Source of the DNA: Dryomyza anilis
Lineage: Eukaryota; Arthropoda; Insecta; Diptera; Dryomyzidae
NCBI GenBank assembly: GCA_951804985.1
Contig: OX638134.1
Location: forward strand, 84,919,679 to 84,983,678
DNA length: 64,000 nucleotides
Direction: 5' to 3'
Positions 48,283-59,695 of this stretch are shown in pieces. A model generated the notes under the pieces. That model was not told where the DNA came from and searched no databases. It saw only the letters and a list, made by a program, of their open reading frames with translations. Numbering within the stretch: position 1 is the stretch's first letter; the number at the start of each line of letters is the position of its first letter. A program made the translations under genes and the position numbers.

Positions 48283-48789
48283 TTTGACACGACCTGTAAG
48301 GGCAATATTTAATTTAGCACGGAAGCAGTAAGTTAATAAAACATGCGAGACACACCTCAAATCAATTTCCATCAATCATTTTAATCTACATTTTGTAGAT
48401 TATTTAAACATAACTATATGATAAAAGATTTAGGGTGATTTACACAATATTTAGATATATTTATTATGAGGTTAGAGAGCATATTCAATCAGAAAAATAA
48501 TTTTTTCACTGATGTTTCTTTTTAAATAAAATAGAGATGAAAACTAAGTTCATGTTACTTTTTTTTTTAAAGAATCTACGCATGTAATGTTAATGGTAAG
48601 TCACCAAAAATATTTTAAATATATAAAATAAAATACAAAAATAATAAAAAAAGCTATCTGTTGATTTTGATTTTTAAACCTAAATATTACCCAAAACCGT
48701 AAAACAAAAATCAGACGGAACGCGTATTAATAGTAACTATTTTAAACTGGTTTTAAAATGTTTTAAACCGGGTACTTTTTCATTGTCTA

Positions 48790-48872
48790 CCGATGTTGCA
48801 CTCGCGAGTGTTCGAACCCGCAACCTTTCGGCTCGCAGCCCAACGCACTAACCAATGATCTACGGACGCACG
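48790..48872 (-). mobile_element. second SINE type: same tRNA-like head, different tail
   Basis: Minus-strand sequence has box A TAGATCATTGGTTAGTGCG, the shared GGCTGCGAGCCGAAAGGTT, and box B GGTTCGAACAC. The head is close to the SINE head at 53.5 kb, but the sequence after box B (ACTCGCGAGTGCAACATCGG) is unrelated. The T-arm does not pair well, so it is not an intact tRNA gene. Confidence 0.65.
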
Positions 48873-49020
48873 CTTGCTTTTTTTTTCATACCACATTCAA
48901 AATTGTTTTAAAGCTGGTATACAATCGAAACAGTTTTATCGGTTTTGGATATCTGAGATCCAATTCTCTACTTCGTTCTAGATATTCCATGCAAGTATCA
49001 AGGAAATGAAGGGTATGGTG

Positions 49021-51137
49021 CACACAAAAAAATATAGTTTCCTGTAAACACTTTCTCAAACAAACACTAAAGTGTTTGCAAGCTCATTTGTGGGAGATAA
49101 TCGAAGTGTTTCTCACAAATGATCAGTAGTGTTTCCCACAAACACGAAATACGAAAAGTGTTTCCAACAAATATTTGAAGTGTTTCCCACAAACACGAAA
49201 AGTATTTTCCACAAACACGAAAAGTGTTTTCCATAAATATTTGAAGTGTTTCCCACAAAATTTCAAAATTTGGTAGTGTTTGCCAAAAATACTTGAAGTG
49301 TTCCGAGAAATATTTGTAGTGTTCGCCAAATTCAGTCAAAGCAAAAGGTTTATTTTTATTGCGACAGCCACTCAGTTACACAACATGTCGAATAATGCAG
49401 AATTCCAGGGTAGATTATTCGACAAGTCGCGTAAACGAGCGACTGCCGAAAATAAACCATTTATTTCGACTGATATTGATGGACACTAAGGAAACACTTC
49501 AACACATCGATGCATTATGACTGGGAAGGTGTCTCATACATTGGACGCATCTTAAAAAGTTGTCAAAACTGACTGGGTTTTCGTCAGATGATTTGCACAG
49601 AATTGCGGCAGTGTTTCTGCAGTCATCTGTTTTGAATGATGTGAAGACCGATTATGATGAATTGATGGCAGCGGCTACAGATGATAATAATTAGCTTCAG
49701 TTGTCGCACAATAAGAAAATTTTGCTTCTTATTCAACAAAAGAAGCTTAGAAGTTGTACGATTTTTGGGGCAAACACTTTTAATGTAGCATTTTTTCCGA
49801 GAAGCTATTAGTATTTAGATTGCGTTATGGGAAACACTTAGTTTTTGCCCCAAAGAAATATCATATATTTATTACTTATCTTAAACACTATCATTATTTA
49901 TTGGTAACAAACGAGTGTTTAGGAGCAATCATTGAAGTGAATTTTATAAAGTGTTCTTGGGATGCTTTTAAGTAATTAGATATTGTTTTGTTCAAACACT
50001 AGAATTATGTAATTGTTTGCAATAAGCAATTATTATTTACGACTAACAATAATTATTTCTGGCAGCCAATATGTATTTACCAGAAGAAACCGATAGCTTC
50101 CCACAAGTATTTTATAAACATTCCATTTTAGAGTGTGCAAAACCTGATGAATAAGGTTTTAAAAAAGGGTTTTAAACAGATATAGTTTTCTAATTTAAAC
50201 TGTTTAACTTTTAATATAATTATTATCTTCACACACGAAAAAATGTTTTGTTTGGTGCAAATAATAAAAATAATGCAAACAAATACTTCAAGTGTTTGAA
50301 ATATTATTTGCAACAATAAATTTAAATGATTTGTGGCAAATGCTTAAATTATTAATCGCAAACATCTGTAATATTTGTACCAAACTACATAAATTTTCAT
50401 CTCTTTTGCTGGAAACACTTTCTATTACACAAAAGTGTTTTCCATAAATAATTCTATTTGTTCCAAACTGAATCCACATTCCACACAGACACAAGCATGT
50501 ATTGAACATATTTTGTTGTTAGTCATTTAGCCATGGAGTGGATTTTATAATTAAAAAACTTAAATAAAATAGAATACAAATATTAACCGAATTTTCTGAT
50601 TAACTGCTTCAAACTCTATGATCTCCAATGAGTATTACACAAAATCTGTTAATTTGTCTGATTCGAATGTGTGTTCTGGCGATAAACGTTGCACGTTGCG
50701 TGAGGTTCGGCACAGCACTAAAAACGACATGATTGCTTTCGGAAATACTCGGGCAAATACATCCTCTCAAACAAGTGTTTCGAGTAAACACTTCTAATAT
50801 ATATTATTTGAGGCAATTGACAAGTGTTTGTTCCAAACGGTAATTAAACTTTATCATTTATAACAAACAACTGCTGTAGTTAACAGAAGTAATGAATGTG
50901 TTTAGGAGTAATAATTAATTGAACACTTACAAAGTGTTTAATGTAAATAATTTAACTGTTTACGACAAATAAATTACTATATGTTCAAAAACTAATAATT
51001 TGAAGTGTTTGCGGGGAACAGTCATTATATATGGCAAGTTATATAAAATTTAAGTGTTAAGTGGAAACAATAAGTTCTCAATACAAACATTTGGTTGTTT
51101 ACGGTAAATAATTCGTAAACAATCCTTTTTTTGTGTG
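49021..51137. mobile_element. 2.1-kb element with CACACAAAAAAA ends and AAGTGTTT repeats
   Basis: Left CACACAAAAAAATATAG and right CCTTTTTTTGTGTG are inverted termini. TG outside the left end and CA outside the right make a 14-bp match, so the exact border is open and no target duplication is clear. Most of the interior is a degenerate array of about 20-bp units near AAGTGTTTCCCACAAATATTTG (densest 49070-49330 and 50280-51110). A degraded coding relic sits at 49385-49694. It lies in intron 1 of the receptor. Confidence 0.6.
49385..49694 (+). pseudogene. degraded ORF inside the 49-51 kb element
   Basis: A frame starts MSNNAEFQGRLFDKSRKR and stops at 49489. An overlapping frame starting at ATGGACACTAAGG reads MDTKETLQHIDAL, hits a TGA, and continues through LKKLSKLTGFSSDDLHRIAA to MAAATDDNN and a TAG at 49694. 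Composition is protein-like (charged, helical) and the sequence is free of the surrounding 20-bp repeats. It is probably a transposon-encoded or captured protein broken by a frameshift and a stop. I do not recognise the family. Confidence 0.4.
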
Positions 51138-51457
51138 CAGACGAAAGAGTAAATCCTTTTTTTCACATATTTCTCAAATAAAACATTTCCTTTTACAAAA
51201 TTCGAAGGACTACAACATATAATTTAAAATTTTATCAAACAATCCAAATTCTCGACTGGCACGAACACACCTCGACACTTCCTTGTGCGAATTGTTGCCT
51301 TTTTACATTACTGCATTATTTACGAAAGAAATGTTTTGTAAAAATGCACGGCAACAAAAAGGAGCAAAACACATATGTGATGGTGCTGGTTACACGTAGA
51401 ATAAAACAAAAAATGAGCAAGAAGAAAAAGAAAAACCACCGCGTGCGCAACACTCAC

Positions 51458-51720
51458 CTGACTTCCGGTCATGACGCTTTTCTAATTTATGGTTCGTTCA
51501 GTTGCGGTGCCTCCCTGCAACTCAAGTGTGGCGGGGCGGTGCAACACCCTGTAGTTAATGGCGGTCGTCGTCGTGTGTTGAGTCTTCGAGTTGATGGTCG
51601 GCGTTCGTTTAGAGTTGGCGTTGGCGCTGAAGTTGGTAACACTTCGCAGAGTCAGCTGTTGGCAGCACGCGAAGGACGTTCAGTCGAAGGTACCTTCAAC
51701 GGTGGTACGAGGGTGTGTTG
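51458..51720 (-). other. inferred 5' UTR exon of the receptor
   Basis: GC-richer block ending in CAG|GTGAGTG (51458/51457) on the minus strand. Joined to the acceptor at 48293 it leaves the receptor frame closed by an in-frame TGA upstream and no ATG in between, so it is untranslated. It contains ATGACCGG at 51472-51470, opening a 12-codon uORF (MTGSQVVSKCRV) across the junction that stops at TGA overlapping the second in-frame Met of the receptor. The 5' limit is approximate. Confidence 0.5.
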
Positions 51721-52908
51721 CACGTTACAGTTCGTTATTTTTTGCCTTCGTTACAAATTTTGAATTTTTGCCAAGTGTTGTATTTTTGTGTTGTTTCTGT
51801 TGTTGGTAATTGTTAAGCTTTCAAGTCTAAGGTTAAGGTGAAGTTTAATTATGTTGAAATTTACTTTAAATAGTTGTTTTTTTTATTGTAAACATTACCT
51901 TAGCTACTTTGTTGCATTGCGTGCTGTATTCTGTTGTAATTTTTGTTGTTTCTCTTGTAATATTTTTATTTTACTTTACGAAGCTCGTTTAAGTTGCATT
52001 GATGTGGTTTACGTTAAAGTTACCCTACTAAATTTTATGTCTACACTACGTAGAACGACGTAAGAATTATTTGTTCAATTAAATTTAATAACAATAAATA
52101 TTATTCATTTTATTAGTTGTTGACAATAATTGATAATTTGTTTTATGTTTAAAATTCACAACACATTTTGCTATATATTTTTATTTATTAATTTAAAGAA
52201 ATTTAACACGTTTAAGTTTTCACACAAAAGTTGCAAATATTTCGTTTAAGGTTTTACTAATTATGGAAGAATTTAGATTTTAACAGTTGCTAACTTTTTA
52301 AAATATTATTTTTATTTTGTTTATATAGTTTTTAAATTTTGAAAATTTAATTATTAAATAATATTTTTATATTTATGCACAGCATATTTTGTTTTTGTAT
52401 TAATGCATTTTAAAATTTTGCGTTATGACGTTTTTTTTTCTACTTTGATTTGCGTTATACATTTTGCAACACTTCTTTTTAAATGTGGGCTAAAAATGCC
52501 GCTTAAGGCCTCGTTTATTCTGCGTATTGTTGTGGTTGTTGTTTCTACCCTGGGAGGCTTCTTGTTTTATTTCTTTTATTATTTTTATTTTAGCCGTTCG
52601 TCATTGTGCCGGCGCTGTTGTGAGTTGTCAAAAGCATCTGGAAAGAAGAAAAGAATCAAAATTCAGAGATGAACGAAAAGTATTTATTATTTTTTTTATG
52701 TATTAGAGTATATCCCTCTTATAACGTAAAATGACATAAATTCGCAGAAAACGTCGTCTGACAGAATTTAATAGAATAAGGGCAAACATTTAAAACATTT
52801 CAAATAAATTGCGACATAACAATGGTCAAATTTGACGATATCTTTTAACATTTATTTGCAATTGCCTTTAAAATATATATCTGAAAAGTAAAATTGAACA
52901 AATTGTAC
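51721..52908. other. AT-rich DNA upstream of the receptor leader
   Basis: Probably contains the promoter, which cannot be placed. Plus-strand frames at 51.85-52.06 and 52.40-52.67 kb follow composition and lack support. Confidence 0.35.
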
Positions 52909-52916
52909 GTAAGGAC

Positions 52917-54135
52917 TAGGGCTTCGAAATTTCGGGAATATTAGTACCGAAAATCCCGAAAACAAATCCCGGGATTGCCAATCAAAATAACGTGTAGAAA
53001 ATATTAAAACTATTAAATTTTAAATTTGCAGTCGTTAGCATATTTTAATTATTTTTCAATAGACTTGATGATAAATGTTTGATTTTATGTAAGGATACCG
53101 CTGCTAGTATTTTTCACAAAACTGTATGTTTAATAGTGCGGATCGAAATACTTATATATCAAATAGTAATACGGCCTAAAAGTTACGTAATGCTGTGAGA
53201 GAATATAATAGAGATATAATAGAGAAAAAATGTCCTGTGCTTGAGCATTGCAGATAAATATAAAGCCGAATTCATATTATTGTTTTTTTTACATCTAAAT
53301 AAAATTGTTTGTAATAGATATATTAATATCCTCCTGAATAATACTCCGGTTTTATCAAATAAAATTACGAATTTTTTGGTATTTTAAACTTCCCAATTTA
53401 TGAAATTTTAGGAGGACATTGATAGATTTATACTCTAATTTTTGGAACCTATTCTAATAAAAAATACATTTTTATTACCCTAAACATATAGCCGCAGTAG
53501 CTCAGTGCTTAGTGCGTTGGACTGCGAGCCGAAAGGTCGCCGGTTCAAGCCTGGACTGGGGCTAACAACATCTTTTCATAGAAACATTTTTCTATACCGC
53601 GCTACCTCTCGTCAGTAAATGACAAACCTTCGAGAGTAAAACCATTGCCTATGAAAAGCTCTCACCCGCCGTTCAGATTCGGCAATAAACTGTAGGTCCC
53701 ACCACTTTGAGTACAAATATAACACGCACAGCTCAAAATGGTGAGAGAGCTCGGCCGAAGTTCTATACAGGACTGTAGCGCCAAACTATTATTATTTAAA
53801 CATAAATTTATTTTTTTAAGTTATTTTTTTACCTTCCGTTTCAATGCACGAACGCCAATAAAACATACAAGTATTTTTAAGTTCATTTGCAATACTCAAG
53901 TACAGGAAATTATTTTCCGACTTACATTTTTTGTGATAAACTCTAGCAGCACTATGTAAATTAACCCTTTTACAACTATCGGAATCGATCGGACTTAATG
54001 TATAAAATTTACTTATTTGGTACATGTAATACAAATTTCAATAATTCGGGACATAATCCGGGATATATCCCGGGATTATTTTTCTAATCGCGAAAGTCCC
54101 GGGATTGCCAAAATGCTTCGGGATTGGAACCCCTA
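52917..54135. mobile_element. hAT-type element with CCCGGGATT repeats, carrying a nested SINE
   Basis: An exact 8-bp duplication GTAAGGAC (52909-52916 and 54136-54143) flanks a unit starting TAGGGCTTCGAAATTTCGGG and ending, in reverse complement, TAGGGGTTCCAATCCCGAAG. Several inverted copies of AATCCCGGGATT lie near both ends. Without the SINE and its duplication the element is about 0.9 kb. 8-bp duplication and TAGGG ends indicate hAT. No transposase frame. Confidence 0.8.
53489..53796 (+). mobile_element. tRNA-derived SINE, copy 3
   Basis: Plus-strand copy with box A TAGCTCAGTGC (53498-53508), box B GGTTCAAGCC (53542-53551) and a tail CAAACTATTATTATT. An exact 8-bp duplication TAAACATA (53481-53488 and 53797-53804) fixes the ends. 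It is inserted in the hAT-type element. Confidence 0.9.
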
Positions 54136-54169
54136 GTAAGGACAGAAAAAAAAATGTATAAATACTTTT

Positions 54170-55680
54170 TACCATTATATAGACGAAATAACTCGCTTAT
54201 TATTCATTCCAATTCTTTCGTTTCCTCTCCTTTTCTATCATTTATGTAGTCCTATCTTATTCAATGATATACTTTTCTCCTACATACATTATACATAATC
54301 CAATTATATCTTCTTTGATCTTATGGTACTGTTCTTTCATCTCTTAACCTGTTATACACCATCCTATTCTTCCATCATTATGTCTTATACTATACAATCA
54401 TATGGTACGCATTGTTTTACATCCTTTCCAATCATATGATGTCATTTATTCTCCTATTCAATTCAATTGAATTCAATCTTAAACTATGATCTTTAAATAT
54501 ATTTCGATTATTATCCCAACGATATCCTTCTCTTTGTACTATGATATCCAGTCATCTACTATTCTATTATAAATCTTTTAATTTATCAAAAATAATCCGA
54601 AGATGTTCTCTTACAATTTTCAATACACTCCATTGTATTCAATCATATCATATCCTATTCAATGAAATCCTATCATTTTCTATCCATTTCTTTATCTTCT
54701 TAAAATTTAAAATGTAAATTTCGTAATTCTATGTTACACTTTATCATGTATCATACCTTTATAATCTTTTAGTACCCTTTATACTCCGATTTAATCCTAT
54801 GATACACTATATCTCTTATATCCCTATTGCATCCTATTTTATCCTACCATATTCCATGGTTTGCATTCTTCTCTTAGCTTATCATACGCCATCGAATCCT
54901 ATTCTATGACATTCCAACACTACTCTATATTTTCTGTAATGTTTGAATGTTTAGGGTAAAAGGATGGAAGAAAGGAAGTGTTGGTTAATTTGTCCAATCC
55001 TAACCGATAGTCTGTCCCGTAATCTAGTTATGTACTATAATAACCATTCTTTTACTATTCTATTATATTTTTAGTGTCTTATTTTATGATATACTTTTAT
55101 AATTTCCAATTATATTCCTCGTATCTAGTCATATCATATTTAAAGATCTCTATACTATAAAATTTTATGAACCTATTCAATCCTATCCAATTATGAGCTG
55201 CCTTTTCTTTTTCTACATTAATATTATCCAACAATTTACTAGAATATTTTTCTAAAATCCCAAGTTACCCCACCTGAGCCATCTCCTTTCTTATCTTATG
55301 TTATATTATTTGTATCAATACCATGATAAATCTTCGTATCCTAGTATTTGTATTTTCCTATGTTAACCTCTTTTATCGTATGCCATTAAAGCCAATCATA
55401 TGATTTTATCATATAATTTTCAATCATCAGTGATATAATGTATCTTCGAGTCTACCCATTCTTATCCCATTTTATCATCTGTGGAAATGATGTCTGACGA
55501 ACAAGAGACTGACCAATGAAATTTCTTCTACTTGTCTCCTATCGTACCCCCATTTTAGTCTAACCTAACTTCAACCTAATTAAATCCTTCTATACTCTAC
55601 ACACTAGCCTTACCTAAACCTATTCTAATCTCTCCTAAACACATCAAGTCTTAAAAAAACATTCGGAATCTACTTAATTT
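54170..55680. repeat. pyrimidine-rich degenerate repeat (TCCTATTCAATCATAT words)
   Basis: About 1.5 kb enriched in CCTAT, TCATAT, TTCAATC and ATCCTATT words without exact periodicity. It reads like an old, heavily mutated simple-sequence tract. No gene. Confidence 0.55.
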
Positions 55681-56999
55681 CTCGCAACCTTCAGCCATCA
55701 AATTTTTTACTAAATTCGCAAATTTTTACGAGCTCTCATAAAAATCATTCTTCCGAATGGAGGCTCCTACCACAAGGCTACTTGCCACAAAAGAGCGGCA
55801 ACACTGGCAGAAGGCGCAGGAGCAGAACAACTAATGACTTGGAAATAATAAACGAAACCTGATAAGCGCACCATCATCAGAAAAAAGAATAAAACATGAG
55901 GTAATTTAGGCCAACTAATGGCAAAAACTTTACAACAACACAAAACAAAAGAAAGCAGCAGAAGAAGAAGAAGAACAAGGCATATTATAGAAGGGTGTAT
56001 TTGGGGGGTTAATAAAGCAGAAACAAATCAAGTAAAATACAAGAAAAAAAAACCTAATTAGCTACCGTAAAAAATATGAACGTTAATGATTTAGGAAAAT
56101 AAAAAAAATGGAATTTAATCTAATAAAAATAGTTTAATGCAAAAACCAAACCCTAAATTACGAAAAATATATATTTAAAAATAAGTTGTGTTTTGTATGT
56201 GTTGATAAAATTTTACACAGTATGTAAAATATATTGTTTGCATTTTCCTGGTCGCAATAACCACATTAGCAACGCCCAGTCGGTGTGACAAGTTTTTTAT
56301 TCACTCTTGGTTATTTTTATTTATTTTTACTATGTTTGCTTCCGCTTGCCAGAACGGATGTTGTTCGCGGCATGTTACGTATTAAGCTGTGGATAATTTA
56401 TTTTTTTTACGCCATTTTTCCAAAGCCTACCTTGTTGAAGTGACCCGTCGGAAGTGGACAATTTTGCGCTGAATGCATTCCGTCCCCGCTCACGAGCCAC
56501 ATTCTTCTATTGTGTGATGGGTTTCATTCACATTTGTTGTGCGAGTTCGAAAAAATTCGATTTATGCTTGTTTTAGCATTTAATGGTTGGCGTGTAAATT
56601 ATTACCTGCTAATAGGGTATTTTCTTTATTTTGGTTTTTTGAGAAATTCATGTCTGACATGCACGTTAATTAAATGCAATCGTTGTAAAGTGCTTTGTGA
56701 CAATGGAAACCACAGGGAAATATGTCAGAATTTGGGAATAAGAAAATATTTGAAATGAATTAGGTACTCTACAAAACGAGAAAATTCATAGCGTATCCAT
56801 TGTTATTTCTCAAATATAAATTAATCATCAACAGTCGATGGTTATACATTTCAACATAAAAGTTCTTCAATTTTTGTAGTAAGTATTCTTAAAAATAAAA
56901 AAAGAACAGAACATTTTTGAATGCAGTTTTCTCAAAACTGGAAAAACCTGAGTACACGAGCAATATTAGAACCTCGAATTATATAGAAATGGTAAATAC
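55681..56999. other. non-coding stretch
   Basis: Moderate GC near 55.75-55.83 and 56.25-56.52 kb but no splice or coding support; the plus frame at 56510-56758 lacks context. Confidence 0.35.
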
Positions 57000-58650
57000 G
57001 AAACACCTTTTGTGTACAAATTTTCATTTTGATAGAAAATTTACATTTTGAGTAAATCTTTCCATTTTCAAAAAAAAAAAAAAAATATTCATGGGGTAAA
57101 ATTTCGACTTTGAGTAAAAATTTTAATTTAAATTTTAAGTAAAAAGTTTAAATTTATGATTGAGTCAAAATTTTACAGGTGTGAAAAATTTCATTTTGGG
57201 TAAAATTTTTAATTTTGAGTATACATTTTCAATTGAGTTAAAATTTCGATATTGAGTAAAAATTTATATTTTGAGTAAAAATATCAATTTTGAAGAATAA
57301 TTTCATTTTGTGAACAAATTTTCATTTTGAGTCAAAATTTTCATTTTGTGTCAAAATTTCCATTTGGAGTCAAAATTTCCATTATGAGTCAAAATTTCCA
57401 ATTTGGGTATAAATTACAATTTTGAGTAAAACTATCTATTTAAACATTAAATTTTTAATTAAAATTTCTATTTTGATAATAATTTCCATTTGAGTAAAAA
57501 TTTTCATTTTGAGTAAAAATTTTCATTTTGAGTTCCAATTTTCTTTTGTGTCAAAATTTCCGTTTGGAGTGAAAATTTCCATTTTGAGCAAAAATTTCCA
57601 TTTTGAGTCAAAATTTCCAATTTGAGTCAAATTTCGATTTTGAGAAAAAAATTCCATTTTGAGTAAAAATTTTCATTTTGAGTCAAAATTTTCATTTTGA
57701 GTCAAGATTTTCATTTTGAGTCAAAATTTTCATTTTGAGTCAAAATTTTCATTTTGAGTTAAAATTTTCATTTTGAGTCAAAATTTTCATGTTGAGTCAA
57801 AATTTCCATTTGGAGTCAAAATTTTCATGTTGAGTCAAAATTTCCAATTTGGGTATAATTTATAATTTCGGTAATTTATTTACGATTTTGAGTAAAAAAA
57901 AATGTCCATTTGTGTGAAAATTTCATTTTGTGTAAAAAATATACATTTTGAATAAAAATATCAATTTTGAGTAATAATTTCCATTTTGAGTACAATTTTT
58001 CATTATGAGTAAAAATTTCCATTTTGAGTAAAATTTTCTATTTTTAGTAAAAAAATTCCATTTGAGTAAAAATTTCCAATTTGAGTAAAAATATTTATTT
58101 TGAGTGAAATTTCTATTTTGAGTAATAATTTTTATTTTGAGTAAAAAATTTAATTTTTAATAATAATTTCTAATTTGAGTATAAATTTCGATTTTGAGTA
58201 TTAATATCCATTTTAAGTAAAAATTTAATTTTGAGTAATATTTCCATTTAAAAAAAAATCATTTTGAGTAAAAATGTCCATTTTGAGTAAACTTTATATT
58301 TTGAGTAAAAATTTCCCTTATGGGCAAAAATTTTCATTTGTAGTAAAAATTTGTATTTTGTGTAAAAATAACGATGTAAATGAAAATTTCATTTTGAGTA
58401 AAAAATGTCAATTTTATTGAAACTTTTGCCTTTTGAGTGAAAAATTTTCATTTAGAGCAAAACATCCATAAAAATTATCAGTTTCAATAAAAATTTTCAT
58501 TTGAGTAAAAATATTCATTTTGAGTAAATAATTTTATTTGAGTACACAATTTCCATTTTATATACAAATTTATGTGAACAAAACCATTTTGAGTAATAAT
58601 TTCCAATTTTAGTAAATATTTTTAATTAAATTTAAATTTACCATTTGGAA
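57000..58650. repeat. 19-bp AT-rich minisatellite, block 2
   Basis: Unit TTTTGAGTCAAAATTTTCA with GTAA/GTCA variants, about 80 copies. The cleanest part, 57655-57790, has near-identical units, implying recent local amplification inside an older array. Confidence 0.9.
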
Positions 58651-59695
58651 TAAATTCTCCATTTTATGTTCAATTAAAAATTATATACCAATTTATATCC
58701 ATCAAAAAATTCATCATTCAATGCATTACTTTATAATTATTAATTAAAAATGAATGAGTTAATAAATCTAAAAATAAAAAAAATACGAAAAATGTTGACA
58801 GTATCAATTAGCCAAGCACATAACCCATCCGTCTAAGCATTATTCACTCGAGCAGCTTGAGATTTTTTTTTATATTTTTAATTAAGCTGTTTGCATAACC
58901 TGCTTTCACCTTTCTTATTAATAGAATATGGCGTCAGAGAGCAGCGACATTATTGAATTTTAATAAGCATCCTCAGACGTGTTGACGTGTTTTTCCATTG
59001 AAGGATATACACAGCACAGCCACCTTGGACCGCACCCACTCAGTCGCTGCTGTACGCTGTTCTAAGGACATCAAATGAATTAATTAAGTCCTGCACCTAC
59101 AGCGCGACATCTTGCGGCTGGAGAGGTGCGGCACTGTACGACGAACGATCTAATTAATAATTAAAATACAGACAAATTGTTGATGATGATAATAATGAAG
59201 TATGATATTATGTGATGATGTCAGTAATGATGTTGGCAAAAAACCAAAAAAACAAATAAAACACAAAAAATAATCGATTATTTTATGTTCTTCACTGACT
59301 CTGAACCCTGGTTGACAGCGCGCGCCACTGTCCAATGTATTGTCTGGCCTACGGCCTCATCCTGCCCCATTTTGTAGTCGGTTTTCTTTTGTTTTTAATG
59401 TCTTTGTGTCTAAAAATAACGTCATGGTGGCATGATATAAAACTATTGATGAATATCGATTAAGTATTATGTGCGCCGATAAAATACTTTTTATACTATT
59501 CATGAATAGAAATGGGCTGGTTACCATTTAACACAAATTTAAAAAGGTTGACATCAAATTTTTATTATTGGAAATGTGAAAAATTATTTAAAATGTAAAA
59601 TGTCACTTGGGTAAACCACATTCAAAGGTGATGTTTGTAGTTTAAATTTTAATTTGAGTGAAATTACGACTTTATTTTCAATATTTAAATTTTAG
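58651..59695. other. non-coding stretch with a GC-rich patch
   Basis: The part at 59000-59140 is GC-rich (CACCTTGGACCGCACCCACT, GCGACATCTTGCGGCTGG) and CpG-containing. No frame or splice signals support a gene; regulatory DNA is possible. Confidence 0.3.

Larger units (their letters stand above)
48294..51457 (-). other. receptor intron 1, inferred, 3.2 kb
   Basis: Inferred from the acceptor GCCCTTACAG|GTC (48294) and a perfect CAG|GTGAGTG donor (51457). It houses a SINE-like fragment and the 2.1-kb CACACA-ended element. Confidence 0.6.

Noticed and set aside
51344..51763. 139-codon plus frame
   Set aside because: It lies antisense to the inferred receptor leader exon and opens with a low-complexity lysine stretch.
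53491..53560. Possible functional tRNA gene
   Set aside because: Box A and B are good, but the acceptor and T-arm do not pair and the unit continues as a SINE with target duplication.
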